From Cloacibacillus sp. (GTDB taxonomy: Bacteria; Synergistota; Synergistia; Synergistales; Synergistaceae): a stretch of DNA of 31,054 bases. Under the pieces are notes generated by a model, which saw only the letters and a program-made list of their open reading frames with translations, was not told the origin of the DNA and did not search any database. A program made the translations under genes and the position numbers. The stretch is taken from NCBI RefSeq assembly GCF_020860125.1, contig NZ_JAJBUX010000019.1, positions 1 to 31,054 of the forward strand, read 5' to 3'. Shown here in pieces: positions 7,249-15,085 of this stretch. Position 1 is the first letter of the stretch. Each line of letters begins with the position of its first letter.

Positions 7249-8750
7249 TATCTGTCATCTCCTTCCCGTACATTGCCGGTAAAGAGATTGGAGCCGGCCT
7301 CTCTGAAAAGGTAATCTTCGGGGGTAAAACCGTACTCGTCGCGCAGCATACGGACGATCCTCGGCGTGCAGAAGCCGCCCTGGCAGCGCCCCATGCCGTT
7401 CCTCGCGCGGTACTTGATGCTTACAAGGGTCCTTGCTCCGAGCGAATTTTCGATCGCGTCGCGGACCTCTTTCTTCGTTATCTTCTCGCAGCGGCAGATG
7501 ATCTCGCCGTACTCGGGATTTTCCTTCACGAGACGCTCCTGCTCCTCGTTGGGAAGATCGCAGAAATGCCCGGCAAATCCTGGACGCTCCGCGATATAAA
7601 TTTCTTTTTCCTTAAGGGGCATGCGGTTGGCGACGAGATCCCGCACCATTTCGGCGATCGCCGGCGCGCTGGTGAGCCCCGGGCTTTCGATACCGACGAT
7701 GTTTATAAAGCCGCCGAGGCCGTTAGCCTCTTCGATGATAAAGTCTCCGTTTCCCCCCTCGGCGGGCGAGGTGCGCTTGGGTCGGTTGCCGGCGAAATTA
7801 CGGATAAAGTCGCTCATCTTAATATCTGGCAGGAGTTTCTGCCCCTCTCTCCTGAGATCTTCGAGAACGGGAGCGGTGACGCAGTAATCCTCGGGGGTCT
7901 CTTCTGGGATGTAGTCGGCGCTTGGCCCGATCAGGATGTTGCCGTCAACCGTCGGCGTGAGGTGAATGCCGAGCCCCACGTCCTTCGCGCCGGGGACGGG
8001 ATATATGAGGGTCTTGAGCGTACCGTCAAGACGTTTGTCCAGCACGTAATACTCGCCGCGGCAGGGCCAGATCCTGAGGCTTTCGCCGTTATTGCCCGCC
8101 GCAACGCCAGCCAGCGCGCTGATCCTGCCGCTGGATAGTCCGGCCGCGTTGATCACGATATCCGCGGTAAAAGTCTCCCCTCCGGCTGTTTTCACGGTGA
8201 ATTTCTCGTCGTTTTCTTTTGCGATGGAGGTAACCTCGCGTCCAAGGAAAAATTCAACGTCGTTCGCGTGCGCGTTTTCCGCAAGCGCTATCGTGAGGCC
8301 GTAAGGTGATATTATCGCGCTCGTGGGGCTCCATACCGCCGCGATGCCTTCTACGCCGGGCTGGATCTTCCGCATCTCCGCGCTCTCAAGAACCTTAAGC
8401 CCCGGCACGCCGTTGGCCGTACCCTGGTCCATAAGCCGCTTGATCCCCGGCAGCTCGTCTTCGTCAAGGGCGGTCGTGAGCTTGCCGATTCTTTTTATCT
8501 TCACCTTCAGGTCGGCGCAGAGCCTGTCCATCATCGAATTTCCGCGAACGGCCAGCTTTGCGCGCAGCGTCCCAGGTTTGTAGTTTATGCCCGAGTGCAG
8601 AACGCCGCTGTTGCGGCAGCTTGTCTCCATGCCGACGTCAGGTTCTTTTTCTAAGAGCGCCGCCGTCAGCTGAAAACGGGAGAGTTCCCGGGCGATCGCA
8701 TTGCCGACTACCCCGCCTCCGATGATAATGACGCTGAACGAATGTTCCAA
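7248..8750 (-). CDS. GlpA-type FAD-dependent dehydrogenase with C-terminal BFD-like [2Fe-2S] domain
   Basis: This 500-residue protein has a DAO-type FAD fold starting at residue 6 (VIIIGGGVVGNAIARELSR) and an ETSCRNSGVLHSGINY segment typical of glycerol-3-phosphate dehydrogenase-like enzymes. The C-terminal module has C419, C421, C456 and C461 (CRCEKIT and GRCQGGFC), as in BFD-like [2Fe-2S] domains of GlpA. Relatives oxidise glycerol-3-phosphate, 2-hydroxyglutarate-like acids or D-amino/imino acids. The context of TRAP, Ldh_2 and a DapA-like lyase favours an imported acid over glycerol phosphate. I chose a TTG start at 8750 because GGGAGG lies eight bases upstream and the FAD motif then begins at the usual position. 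The longer frame starts at 8789, inside an operator. Confidence 0.9.
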   Translation of the reverse strand: MEHSFSVIIIGGGVVGNAIARELSRFQLTAALLEKEPDVGMETSCRNSGVLHSGINYKPGTLRAKLAVRGNSMMDRLCADLKVKIKRIGKLTTALDEDELPGIKRLMDQGTANGVPGLKVLESAEMRKIQPGVEGIAAVWSPTSAIISPYGLTIALAENAHANDVEFFLGREVTSIAKENDEKFTVKTAGGETFTADIVINAAGLSSGRISALAGVAAGNNGESLRIWPCRGEYYVLDKRLDGTLKTLIYPVPGAKDVGLGIHLTPTVDGNILIGPSADYIPEETPEDYCVTAPVLEDLRREGQKLLPDIKMSDFIRNFAGNRPKRTSPAEGGNGDFIIEEANGLGGFINIVGIESPGLTSAPAIAEMVRDLVANRMPLKEKEIYIAERPGFAGHFCDLPNEEQERLVKENPEYGEIICRCEKITKKEVRDAIENSLGARTLVSIKYRARNGMGRCQGGFCTPRIVRMLRDEYGFTPEDYLFREAGSNLFTGNVREGDDR

Positions 8751-8777
8751 AAATAAAACCTCCCTGAAAAATCCTTG

Positions 8778-8789
8778 TTGGTCTACCAT
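8778..8789. promoter_or_regulatory. FadR-type (GntR/FCD) operator O1
   Basis: TTGGTCTACCAT is an 11-of-12 match to the palindrome TTGGT-N2-ACCAA typical of FadR-subfamily GntR regulators. It sits in the 5' leader of the minus-strand operon, about 29 bases downstream of the -10 box, where a bound repressor would block elongation or initiation. The likely ligand-controlled regulator is encoded divergently at 9216. Confidence 0.75.
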
Positions 8790-8817
8790 GGCATACTAGA
8801 TTTTTTTGCTTAAAGGC

Positions 8818-8846
8818 ATTATAATGCCATCGTTACAGAAATGCAA
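8818..8846 (-). promoter_or_regulatory. sigma-70 promoter of the eight-gene catabolic operon
   Basis: Reading on the minus strand, TTGCAT (8841-8846) is followed after exactly 17 bases by TATAAT (8818-8823). The -10 lies within a GGCATTATAATGCC palindrome. It is bracketed by the two GntR-type operators, whose centres are 77 bp apart. Confidence 0.7.
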
Positions 8847-8854
8847 GGTACGCC

Positions 8855-8866
8855 TTGGTAGACCAA
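8855..8866. promoter_or_regulatory. FadR-type (GntR/FCD) operator O2
   Basis: TTGGTAGACCAA has perfect five-base arms. It lies just upstream of the -35 box of the minus-strand operon and on the gntR side of the spacer, so it could also serve autoregulation. Together with O1 it allows DNA looping or cooperative binding. Confidence 0.8.
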
Positions 8867-9215
8867 TATAGATAAAATTGCAAAAGGAATGATAATAAAA
8901 CCCGGATATAATCATAATATCAATGTTTTTCACAAATTAGTATTATTGATAATTAAAAAAATATTTATTAAAAATACGGCTATATTTATAGCGTAATCGA
9001 AGCAAAGATTGCCGCTGAAAACTTAAAATAGGGGGTAATTAAAATCTAGCATATAAAAGAAAAAGTTCTCATGTTCAGTTTCTGCAAGTAATAGTTATAA
9101 TATAGTAAGATTTTTCACAAAAGCAAGAATTTTATGTTAGTGTATATTCAAGATATATATGGCAAAAACTGACGATTATGGAGAACAGGGCGAAATAACA
9201 GTGGGAGGATTTGTC
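8867..9215. other. AT-rich leader region before gntR
   Basis: This 349-base stretch is strikingly AT-rich beside its coding neighbours. I see no supported gene in it. It holds a TATAAT at 9096-9101 with no good -35, the best guess for the gntR promoter, and an 11-base direct repeat TTTTTCACAAA at 8926-8936 and 9111-9121. An in-frame ATG at 9159 has no ribosome site. Confidence 0.5.
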
Positions 9216-9977
9216 ATGAACGAAAAAAGAAAGCTTGTTATAGAAAAACTGCTGGAAAAGATCCACAGCGGCGAGATTGTCGTCGGCGATAAACTCCTCC
9301 CGGAGAGACAGCTGGCCGAAGCTGTCGGCGAAACACGTCCGGTAATGCGCGAGGGGCTCATCGCGCTGGACGCGATGGGTGTGATCGATATTCGTGACAG
9401 GCAGGGAATATTCCTCTCCTCAAACGAAGAGAACGAAGCCAGAATGATGCTCCACCGGGTACGGGGCTGGCCGGCCGATATTCTATCAAGGGTGATGGAG
9501 GTCCGCCAGATAATCGAACCGCTGGCGACGGGGCTCGCGGCCGCCCGGCGCGGCGAGAAGGATCTTATAAAGATGCAGGAATGTCTGAAACATATGAAGG
9601 AACTTGCCGAGCAGACCGGAGAAGAGGCGGCCAAAGAGGGCGCGTATTGGAATACCTCGTTTCATACGGTGATCGTGGAGTCGGTGGACAACGCCTATCT
9701 GTCGCGCATCTATGAGGGTGTCTATTCGATCATTGAGCAGGGCATGTCGATGATGAGGATCAATACCTCTCCCGGGGCCCATGGCGGCAGGCTGGTCGCC
9801 TATCAGGACCACGTGCGGCTCTACGAACTTATCGAGGCGAAAGATTCCGCCGGGGCCGAGCTCTTTGCAGAGGAGCATCTGCGGCGCACGATAGTCGCCA
9901 TGGTCCGGCTTGGTCAGATCGTGCCGACGTCGGACCTCTTTGAACAGGGATTTGTGGGAAAAGCACGCCTGCGCTGA
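9216..9977 (+). CDS. GntR-family transcriptional regulator, FadR/FCD subfamily
   Basis: This 253-residue regulator has an N-terminal winged helix-turn-helix (LLPERQLAEAVGETRPVMRE, then GLIALDAMGVI) and an all-helical FCD ligand domain. Histidines in NTSFHTVI, YQDHVRLYEL and AEEHLRRT match the metal/ligand-site histidines of FCD proteins, which usually sense carboxylic acids. The start at 9216 has GGGAGG seven bases upstream; an in-frame ATG at 9159 has none. It is divergent from the catabolic operon, with two matching operators in the spacer, so it most likely represses that operon until the substrate is present. The LarA-like gene follows 29 bases later. Confidence 0.92.
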   Translation: MNEKRKLVIEKLLEKIHSGEIVVGDKLLPERQLAEAVGETRPVMREGLIALDAMGVIDIRDRQGIFLSSNEENEARMMLHRVRGWPADILSRVMEVRQIIEPLATGLAAARRGEKDLIKMQECLKHMKELAEQTGEEAAKEGAYWNTSFHTVIVESVDNAYLSRIYEGVYSIIEQGMSMMRINTSPGAHGGRLVAYQDHVRLYELIEAKDSAGAELFAEEHLRRTIVAMVRLGQIVPTSDLFEQGFVGKARLR

Positions 9978-10006
9978 TCTTATGGGCGCGGCGTCAGGAA
10001 AGGACT

Positions 10007-11314
10007 TTGATATTCGTGTTTTTCGATAAAGAGATCAACTATAAATTGATAAAGACCAATTTTACCGGCTTCCCCAAAATGATAAAGATCAAGCAGAAGT
10101 TTTCGGATGAGCATGTCATGGATATTGACGGCGCCGTGCATGAAGAGATATCCAAACTGTCGCTTCCCAATCTGATGGGAAAGCGCGTCGCCGTCACGGC
10201 TGGCAGCCGGGGTATTCCTAATTTTATGGAGTGCTGCCGTGCGATCGGCCGTGAACTTCGTGCCAGGGGCGCCGAGCCCTTCGTCGTTCCAGCGATGGGC
10301 AGCCACGGCGGCGGTACCGCGGAGGGGCAGATAGAGGTGCTGGCCTCGCTCAGCATGACGGAGGAGAGCCTTGAGATGCCCATCGCCGCCTCGATGGATA
10401 CCGTCGTACTTGGGCGGTCTCCCGAGGGCGTGGAGGTGAACTGCGACGTGAATGCCTACGGCGCCGATTATATCGTTGTCTGCGGCCGAGTGAAGCCGCA
10501 CACCGATTTCCGCGGCCCCGTTGAAAGCGGCCTCTGCAAGATGATGGTCGTGGGACTCGGCAAGCACCGCGGCGCCGTATCCTTCCATAAAACCGGAGGG
10601 ATTTTTGGCATGAGCGAAAGGCTCCAGAGTTCGGCGAAGATTTTTCTCGAAAAGACGCGGGTCCTCTTCGCGATGGCGCTGATAGACAACGCCTATCATC
10701 AGACTAAACGTATTGAGGCCGTTATGCCGGAGGATGTGCTTGTACGCGAGCCGGAGCTGCTTAAAGAGGCGGCCGCGGCGATGCCTAAAATCGCCTTTGA
10801 GGATATCGACACGCTCGTCGTCGACCAGTACGGCAAGGAGATAAGCGGCGCGGGCATGGACCCAAATATTACCGGCCGTTTTCTGTTCGCGCCGGAAAAA
10901 CATATGGAGGGATATCCGCATACGAAAAAAATCGCCATTCTGCGGATAACGGAGATGAGCCACGGCAACGCCGCCGGGCTGGGAATAGCGGACTTCGTCT
11001 GCCGTAAATTCGCGCAGGAGCTTGATCTTGGCGCGACCTACACAAACAGCCTCTCCTCCCCACTCTGCATGGCGAAGATCCCGATGGTGATGAACAACGA
11101 TCTTGATACGATCTACGCCGCCGCCTCGGCCTGCGGCAAGACAGAGATAAAAGACGTGCGCATCGTGAGGATTCATAACACCCTCGAGCTTGACCACATC
11201 TGGGTCTCTGAAAACTATCTGCCGGAGATAGAGGAGAATCCGAGCCTTGAAATAATCGCCGGCCCCGCCGAGATGGAATTCGGCGAGGACGGCAATCTTA
11301 TAGATCTGGCCTGA
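10007..11314 (+). CDS. LarA-like (DUF2088) nickel-dependent hydroxy-acid racemase/epimerase homologue
   Basis: This protein of up to 435 residues resembles the lactate racemase LarA family, whose members use a nickel-pincer nucleotide cofactor to racemise or epimerise 2-hydroxy acids. Candidate active-site residues are H100 in GSHGGG, H165 in RVKPHTDF, K178 in GLCKMM (the usual cofactor-linked lysine position) and H187 in GKHRGA. The start is uncertain. TTG at 10007 has AGGA at 9996-9999. GTG at 10016 is possible. Family alignment would favour ATG at 10079 (MIKIKQKF), which has no ribosome site. It is probably cotranscribed with gntR. No larB, larC or larE cofactor gene is in the window. Confidence 0.85.
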   Translation: MIFVFFDKEINYKLIKTNFTGFPKMIKIKQKFSDEHVMDIDGAVHEEISKLSLPNLMGKRVAVTAGSRGIPNFMECCRAIGRELRARGAEPFVVPAMGSHGGGTAEGQIEVLASLSMTEESLEMPIAASMDTVVLGRSPEGVEVNCDVNAYGADYIVVCGRVKPHTDFRGPVESGLCKMMVVGLGKHRGAVSFHKTGGIFGMSERLQSSAKIFLEKTRVLFAMALIDNAYHQTKRIEAVMPEDVLVREPELLKEAAAAMPKIAFEDIDTLVVDQYGKEISGAGMDPNITGRFLFAPEKHMEGYPHTKKIAILRITEMSHGNAAGLGIADFVCRKFAQELDLGATYTNSLSSPLCMAKIPMVMNNDLDTIYAAASACGKTEIKDVRIVRIHNTLELDHIWVSENYLPEIEENPSLEIIAGPAEMEFGEDGNLIDLA

Positions 11315-11340
11315 TCTTCCGCCGCTGTGGTATAAAAGTT

Positions 11341-11371
11341 ATCGGCGGCGTATCTTATGCCGCCGATATTT
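11341..11371. terminator. bidirectional terminator between convergent genes
   Basis: ATCGGCGGC (11341-11349) pairs perfectly with GCCGCCGAT (11359-11367) around a nine-base loop. The plus-strand tail is ATTTTGCCTTT and the minus-strand tail AACTTTTAT. It lies 26 bases after the LarA-like stop and overlaps the stop codon of the convergent diguanylate cyclase gene, serving both. Confidence 0.8.
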
Positions 11372-13487
11372 TGCCTTTGCCTGATTTTTTCGCGGTGTAC
11401 AGGGCGGAGTCGGCCGCTCTGTAGAGGTCGTTGAATGTCTTGCCGTCCTCCGGACAGAGGGAGATGCCGATCGAGCAGGAAGATGGGGCTCTGCCGCCGA
11501 TGTCTTTGATGAAAGAAGCCTTCAGCGCCTCCGCGAGGGCCAGGACCTCCTGGTGTGATTTTATCTTTGGGAGAAACGCCGCGAACTCGTCGCCGCCCAT
11601 GCGGCAGAGCAGGTTTTCCGCGCCAAAGACCTCCCGCATCTTTGCGGCGAAGAGGATCAGCACATGGTCTCCGTAGAGATGGCCCAGGGTGTCGTTGATC
11701 ATTTTGAAGTCGTCGAGGTCGATCATCAGGAACGCGGCGCCGGGGTCTTTCTCCGCCCCAAGCCGCGCGGAGACCTCCGATTCAAAATAGGATCTGTTAT
11801 AGAGGCTGGTCATGGTATCTCTCTGGGCGGCCTGTTCAGCCCGTTGAACCTCAATGTTCTTGCGGCGGTTGTTTCTTATGATCACATAAATGGCCAGCAC
11901 CGATACGATGATGGCGACGGATATTCCCGCCGCGCTGAGGGAGATCATCGGGTAGCGCATGATGATCTCGCCCGCGGACATCGTATGGCGGGTGACCATC
12001 GTATTTACCGCGATGATGGAGCTGGTCTTATTTTTGCCGATGGCGGAGATGCCCTTGTCAAGCACCGACATCAGCAGCATTTCCCGCCGCCCTCCCCGCG
12101 GGAGGGACAAAGAGAGCCCGTGCGAGTAGTTGATCACCGAAGCGTAGAGGTTTTTGTATTTGTAGTTTTGGAGATATGTTCCCGCGACGTAGGAGTTCAC
12201 GAAACAGATATCCGCCTCATCGTTTCGGACGGCGTCGACACACTCCTCCTCGCTGTTGTACCAGGCGATCTCTTCTTCACGGTAATTTTTCTGGACGTAG
12301 TTCTGCGAGAATAGATACCCCTTTACGGCGGCAGCCTTGGTTTTTTCGCTGTTCTGAATGTAATCTACACGGGTGATCGCCGCATAGTCAAGATCAAGGT
12401 ACGGGCGTGAGAGCAGCAGCCCGTTCTTCTCCGCCCAGCCATAGTCGTAATAGATATTGGAAAGAATGTCGGCGCTCCCCGTGCTGACCATCTTGACCGC
12501 CTCAAGCTGGTTCAGTGCCTCTATATATTCAAAACGCACGCCCAGTCTGGCCTCGAGTTCTTTGAGGATATCGATGGCGATGCCCCGGTATTCGCCGTTC
12601 TCCTTATACATCATCGGTTTTCGGAAGGAGGGCAGGGTAACGCGAAGCGCGGGTGTTTCCTTTAAAAAACGCGCCTCCTCTTCCGTGAACGCGAGGATGA
12701 CGCCGTCGTTGTCTTCGAGGTATTTTTTATCCAGCTGGGCCTTAAAATCGGGTTTGAAACGGCGGATCTGCTCCATGGCAAAGATAAGGGCGTTTTTTAT
12801 ATCTCCGCTGCCGAGCCGGGTGATAAAATAGCGCTTACTGGGGGCGAACTGGGCGATTATTTTAGTGTTTGAGGGAATTATATCCGCCTCCCCCATAAGG
12901 ATCGCGTCGACGTCTCCATCTTTCAGCGCCCTCTCCAGCTCGTCGATACTTTTGTAATCGACGGTGGTAAACAGGACGCCTCTCTCCGCGGCGTAATCGT
13001 GTAGTTTGTACAGGTGGTTTTTCCAGACGGGGATCACGCCTATCCGCATGCCGTCGAAGCCTTTCCAGCCGTCCATCGTGTAACGTCCGTCTTTGGCGTT
13101 TGCCGCGAGGATCGTGTATGTCTCGTCGATCTCGTACTTTACGAAATCGAAGCTGCGGGCCGCCGTCTCTGTGTAAAACAGGCCTCCGACGACGTCGACA
13201 CGACCCTCCTGCAGCATTTTCAGGCACTCTTCACGGCTTCCGTTCACATATTCATAACGCCAGCCGCCATATCTGGCCATCTCCTGAAGGTATTCATATT
13301 CATAACCGCGCCGGTAGCCGTTGGGGTCCATTTCCTGAAAATTTTTATTTTCATACCAGCCGACCCTTATCACCGTTGGCAGTGAAGTTTTCGCCGTGTC
13401 TTCAGCGAAAACTGCGCCGGCCGCCGCCAGGAAGATTAGGACGCAAAAAATCATCATAACCATACGATCTGTCTTTTTAAGAGCCAT
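11355..13487 (-). CDS. membrane diguanylate cyclase with two periplasmic SBP_bac_3 sensor domains
   Basis: This 710-residue protein has an N-terminal signal sequence or anchor (about residues 1-28, ending AVFAED). Two consecutive type-3 extracellular solute-binding domains follow (roughly 38-265 and 285-500), then one transmembrane helix near 514-537, a short linker and a GGDEF domain. The active motif GGDEF is intact at 631-635 with DLDDF upstream, so it should make cyclic di-GMP. The inhibitory RxxD site that normally lies five residues before the motif reads GAEN, so product inhibition there is probably absent. The start at 13487 has GGAGG ten bases upstream. Binding domains of this type usually sense amino acids; the ligand is unknown. 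Confidence 0.9.
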   Translation of the reverse strand: MALKKTDRMVMMIFCVLIFLAAAGAVFAEDTAKTSLPTVIRVGWYENKNFQEMDPNGYRRGYEYEYLQEMARYGGWRYEYVNGSREECLKMLQEGRVDVVGGLFYTETAARSFDFVKYEIDETYTILAANAKDGRYTMDGWKGFDGMRIGVIPVWKNHLYKLHDYAAERGVLFTTVDYKSIDELERALKDGDVDAILMGEADIIPSNTKIIAQFAPSKRYFITRLGSGDIKNALIFAMEQIRRFKPDFKAQLDKKYLEDNDGVILAFTEEEARFLKETPALRVTLPSFRKPMMYKENGEYRGIAIDILKELEARLGVRFEYIEALNQLEAVKMVSTGSADILSNIYYDYGWAEKNGLLLSRPYLDLDYAAITRVDYIQNSEKTKAAAVKGYLFSQNYVQKNYREEEIAWYNSEEECVDAVRNDEADICFVNSYVAGTYLQNYKYKNLYASVINYSHGLSLSLPRGGRREMLLMSVLDKGISAIGKNKTSSIIAVNTMVTRHTMSAGEIIMRYPMISLSAAGISVAIIVSVLAIYVIIRNNRRKNIEVQRAEQAAQRDTMTSLYNRSYFESEVSARLGAEKDPGAAFLMIDLDDFKMINDTLGHLYGDHVLILFAAKMREVFGAENLLCRMGGDEFAAFLPKIKSHQEVLALAEALKASFIKDIGGRAPSSCSIGISLCPEDGKTFNDLYRAADSALYTAKKSGKGKISAA

Positions 13488-13793
13488 ATATGTACTACCT
13501 CCGTTATGCACGCCAGAACGATGGTGCTTATATTTAGTCCGCGGCCAACAACTCGGTTTTTATCCGGGGCGGCGATATCTGTATTTTACAATAAATTTGC
13601 AAATATAGGTGTGCAGATATCCGCCGAGCGATTTTATCACCACCATCAAAGAAAGATATCGGGAAAAGCACGTATATGATGCCGTCCTAGATCAAAATAA
13701 TTTTATTTATAATATCTGAAGCAATGAGCACATAGTGAATGGCTGTCGGGCTGCCGGTAGCGGCTGGTTCGTGAACGTGCGTATGTTCTCTCA
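13488..13793. other. noncoding gap upstream of the diguanylate cyclase gene
   Basis: No supported gene lies here. It contains an inverted repeat GATATCTG (13574-13581) and CAGATATC (13614-13621) separated by 32 AT-rich bases, roughly where the cyclase promoter should be. This could be an operator. I found no convincing promoter hexamer pair and no strong terminator for the aminotransferase pseudogene that ends at 13794. Confidence 0.4.
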
Positions 13794-14921
13794 CTATCCC
13801 TCCAGCTTTGCCAGGTAGCCGCCGAGGGCCTTTAGCCCCTCCGTCAGCAGCTGCCGGTCTCCGAAACCGTAGCCGAGGCGGAAAGATTTTTCCTCTTCGA
13901 AGCAGCCGCCGTGGCACAGCAGCACACCCGTCTCTTTGTAAAGGCCGTCGCATAGGGGCAGCGCCGCGATGTCGTAATCGTAGTGCACGAGCATCGTCGT
14001 TGTGAGGCTTTCGCCGTATATTGAGAGTCACGGCTGTTCCGCGAGCCACTCGCCGACGATTTTTTTATGCGGGCGGACGATGCTGCGCGCCCGGGCGAGC
14101 ATCTTTTCGTTGTTTTCCAGCGCTATGGCGGCGATGAGTTCGTCAAAGACGCCGTTGCAGATCGTATCGTAGGAGCGGCGGTTTTCAAGGATGTCATAGG
14201 CCTCCGGCTCTCTGACGATCGCCCAGCCGACTCTGGTGCCGGCCATCGAGTAGACCTTGGACATGCTGCCGGTCGCGATCCCCTTTTCGTAGAGGTCGAC
14301 TATCGATGGCATGTATTCGTCGGCGAGGCCGCGGTATATTTCGTCGCAGAGGATGTAGGCGCCGTTTTGCCGCGCGATCTCGACGACCGGCGCAAGTTCG
14401 TCCGCGTCCATGTAGGCTCCGGTGGGGTTGTTGGGGTTTGTCAGCGTGATGAGTTTGGTCCTTTTATCGACAAGCTTCGTTAGCCGCCCCGGGTTGATTT
14501 TGTAGGCCTCTTCTTTTTCGAGGTGCAGCAGCCGCACTTCGCTGCCGAGCGCTTCGGGGATGGCGTAGTGCTGCTGGTAGTTGGGCGTGACGGCGACGAC
14601 GTTGTCGCCGGTCTCAAGCATGCCGGTGATGACGGTGGAGTTCGCGCCGGTGCCGCCGTGCATGGTGAGCACCATCGCGGCGGAGGCCTCCTCCCCGCAG
14701 GTGGCGGTGATCGCCTCTTTCAGACGCGGCAGGCCGAAGAAGGCGCCGTAATGGAGGTGTGTTTCAAAAAAGTATCGGTTGAGCGCCTCTCTGTCTTCGC
14801 CGCTCAGTTCAAGGAGCTCGTCAATGGATATCGCCTTGACGCAGCTCGCGCCAAGGTTATATTTGCAGTCCGCGTCGCGTGGGTTGAGCCATTTTTCAAC
14901 TTTGAAATCTTTGATCCTCAT
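13794..14921 (-). pseudogene. class I/II PLP aminotransferase interrupted by an in-frame TGA
   Basis: The frame reads 297 residues, meets TGA at 14028-14030, then continues in the same frame for 77 more codons with clear aminotransferase C-terminal sequence. The total of about 375 codons is a normal family length. The first part has Y115, TNPNNPTG (161-168), D193 in LCDEIY and the PLP lysine K222 in GSMSKVYS. The part after the stop has LVHYDYDI and FRLGYG, whose arginine (codon 348) corresponds to the substrate-carboxylate arginine. A product ending at the TGA would lack it and probably be inactive. The ATG at 14921 has a good GAGGAGGAG site. The amino acid substrate cannot be assigned. Confidence 0.85.
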
Positions 14922-15009
14922 GCCGCACTCCTCCTCTGTTTTGCCGTCCTGATACCGGTTATTGTACAGGAAAGGCGAGCGGCGCGGTATATGCGGCGGG
15001 TAATAAATA

Positions 15010-15056
15010 ACGGCCCCTGCCGCGCTCCCTTTGCGGGGAGCTTCGGCGGGGGCCGT
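15010..15056 (-). terminator. strong hairpin terminator of the PPDK_N-like operon
   Basis: ACGGCCCCTGCCG (15010-15022) pairs with CGGCGGGGGCCGT (15044-15056) with one G-T pair. A second inner stem, CTCCC with GGGAG, extends it. On the minus strand it follows the stop at 15086 by about 30 bases and is trailed by TTATTTATT. Confidence 0.8.
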
Positions 15057-15085
15057 CGCTAAGATTTTTACTGTCAGCCGGCGCG

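Noticed and set aside
9980..11197. Open frame of 405 codons on the minus strand opposite the LarA-like gene
   Set aside because: It lies wholly opposite a gene with family motifs, has no ribosome site, and its composition (His, Arg and Val rich) is that of an antisense frame in GC-rich DNA.
14028..14030. TGA in the aminotransferase as a selenocysteine codon
   Set aside because: PLP aminotransferases have no known selenocysteine at this place, the expected residue is not cysteine, and I saw no convincing SECIS-like hairpin directly downstream.
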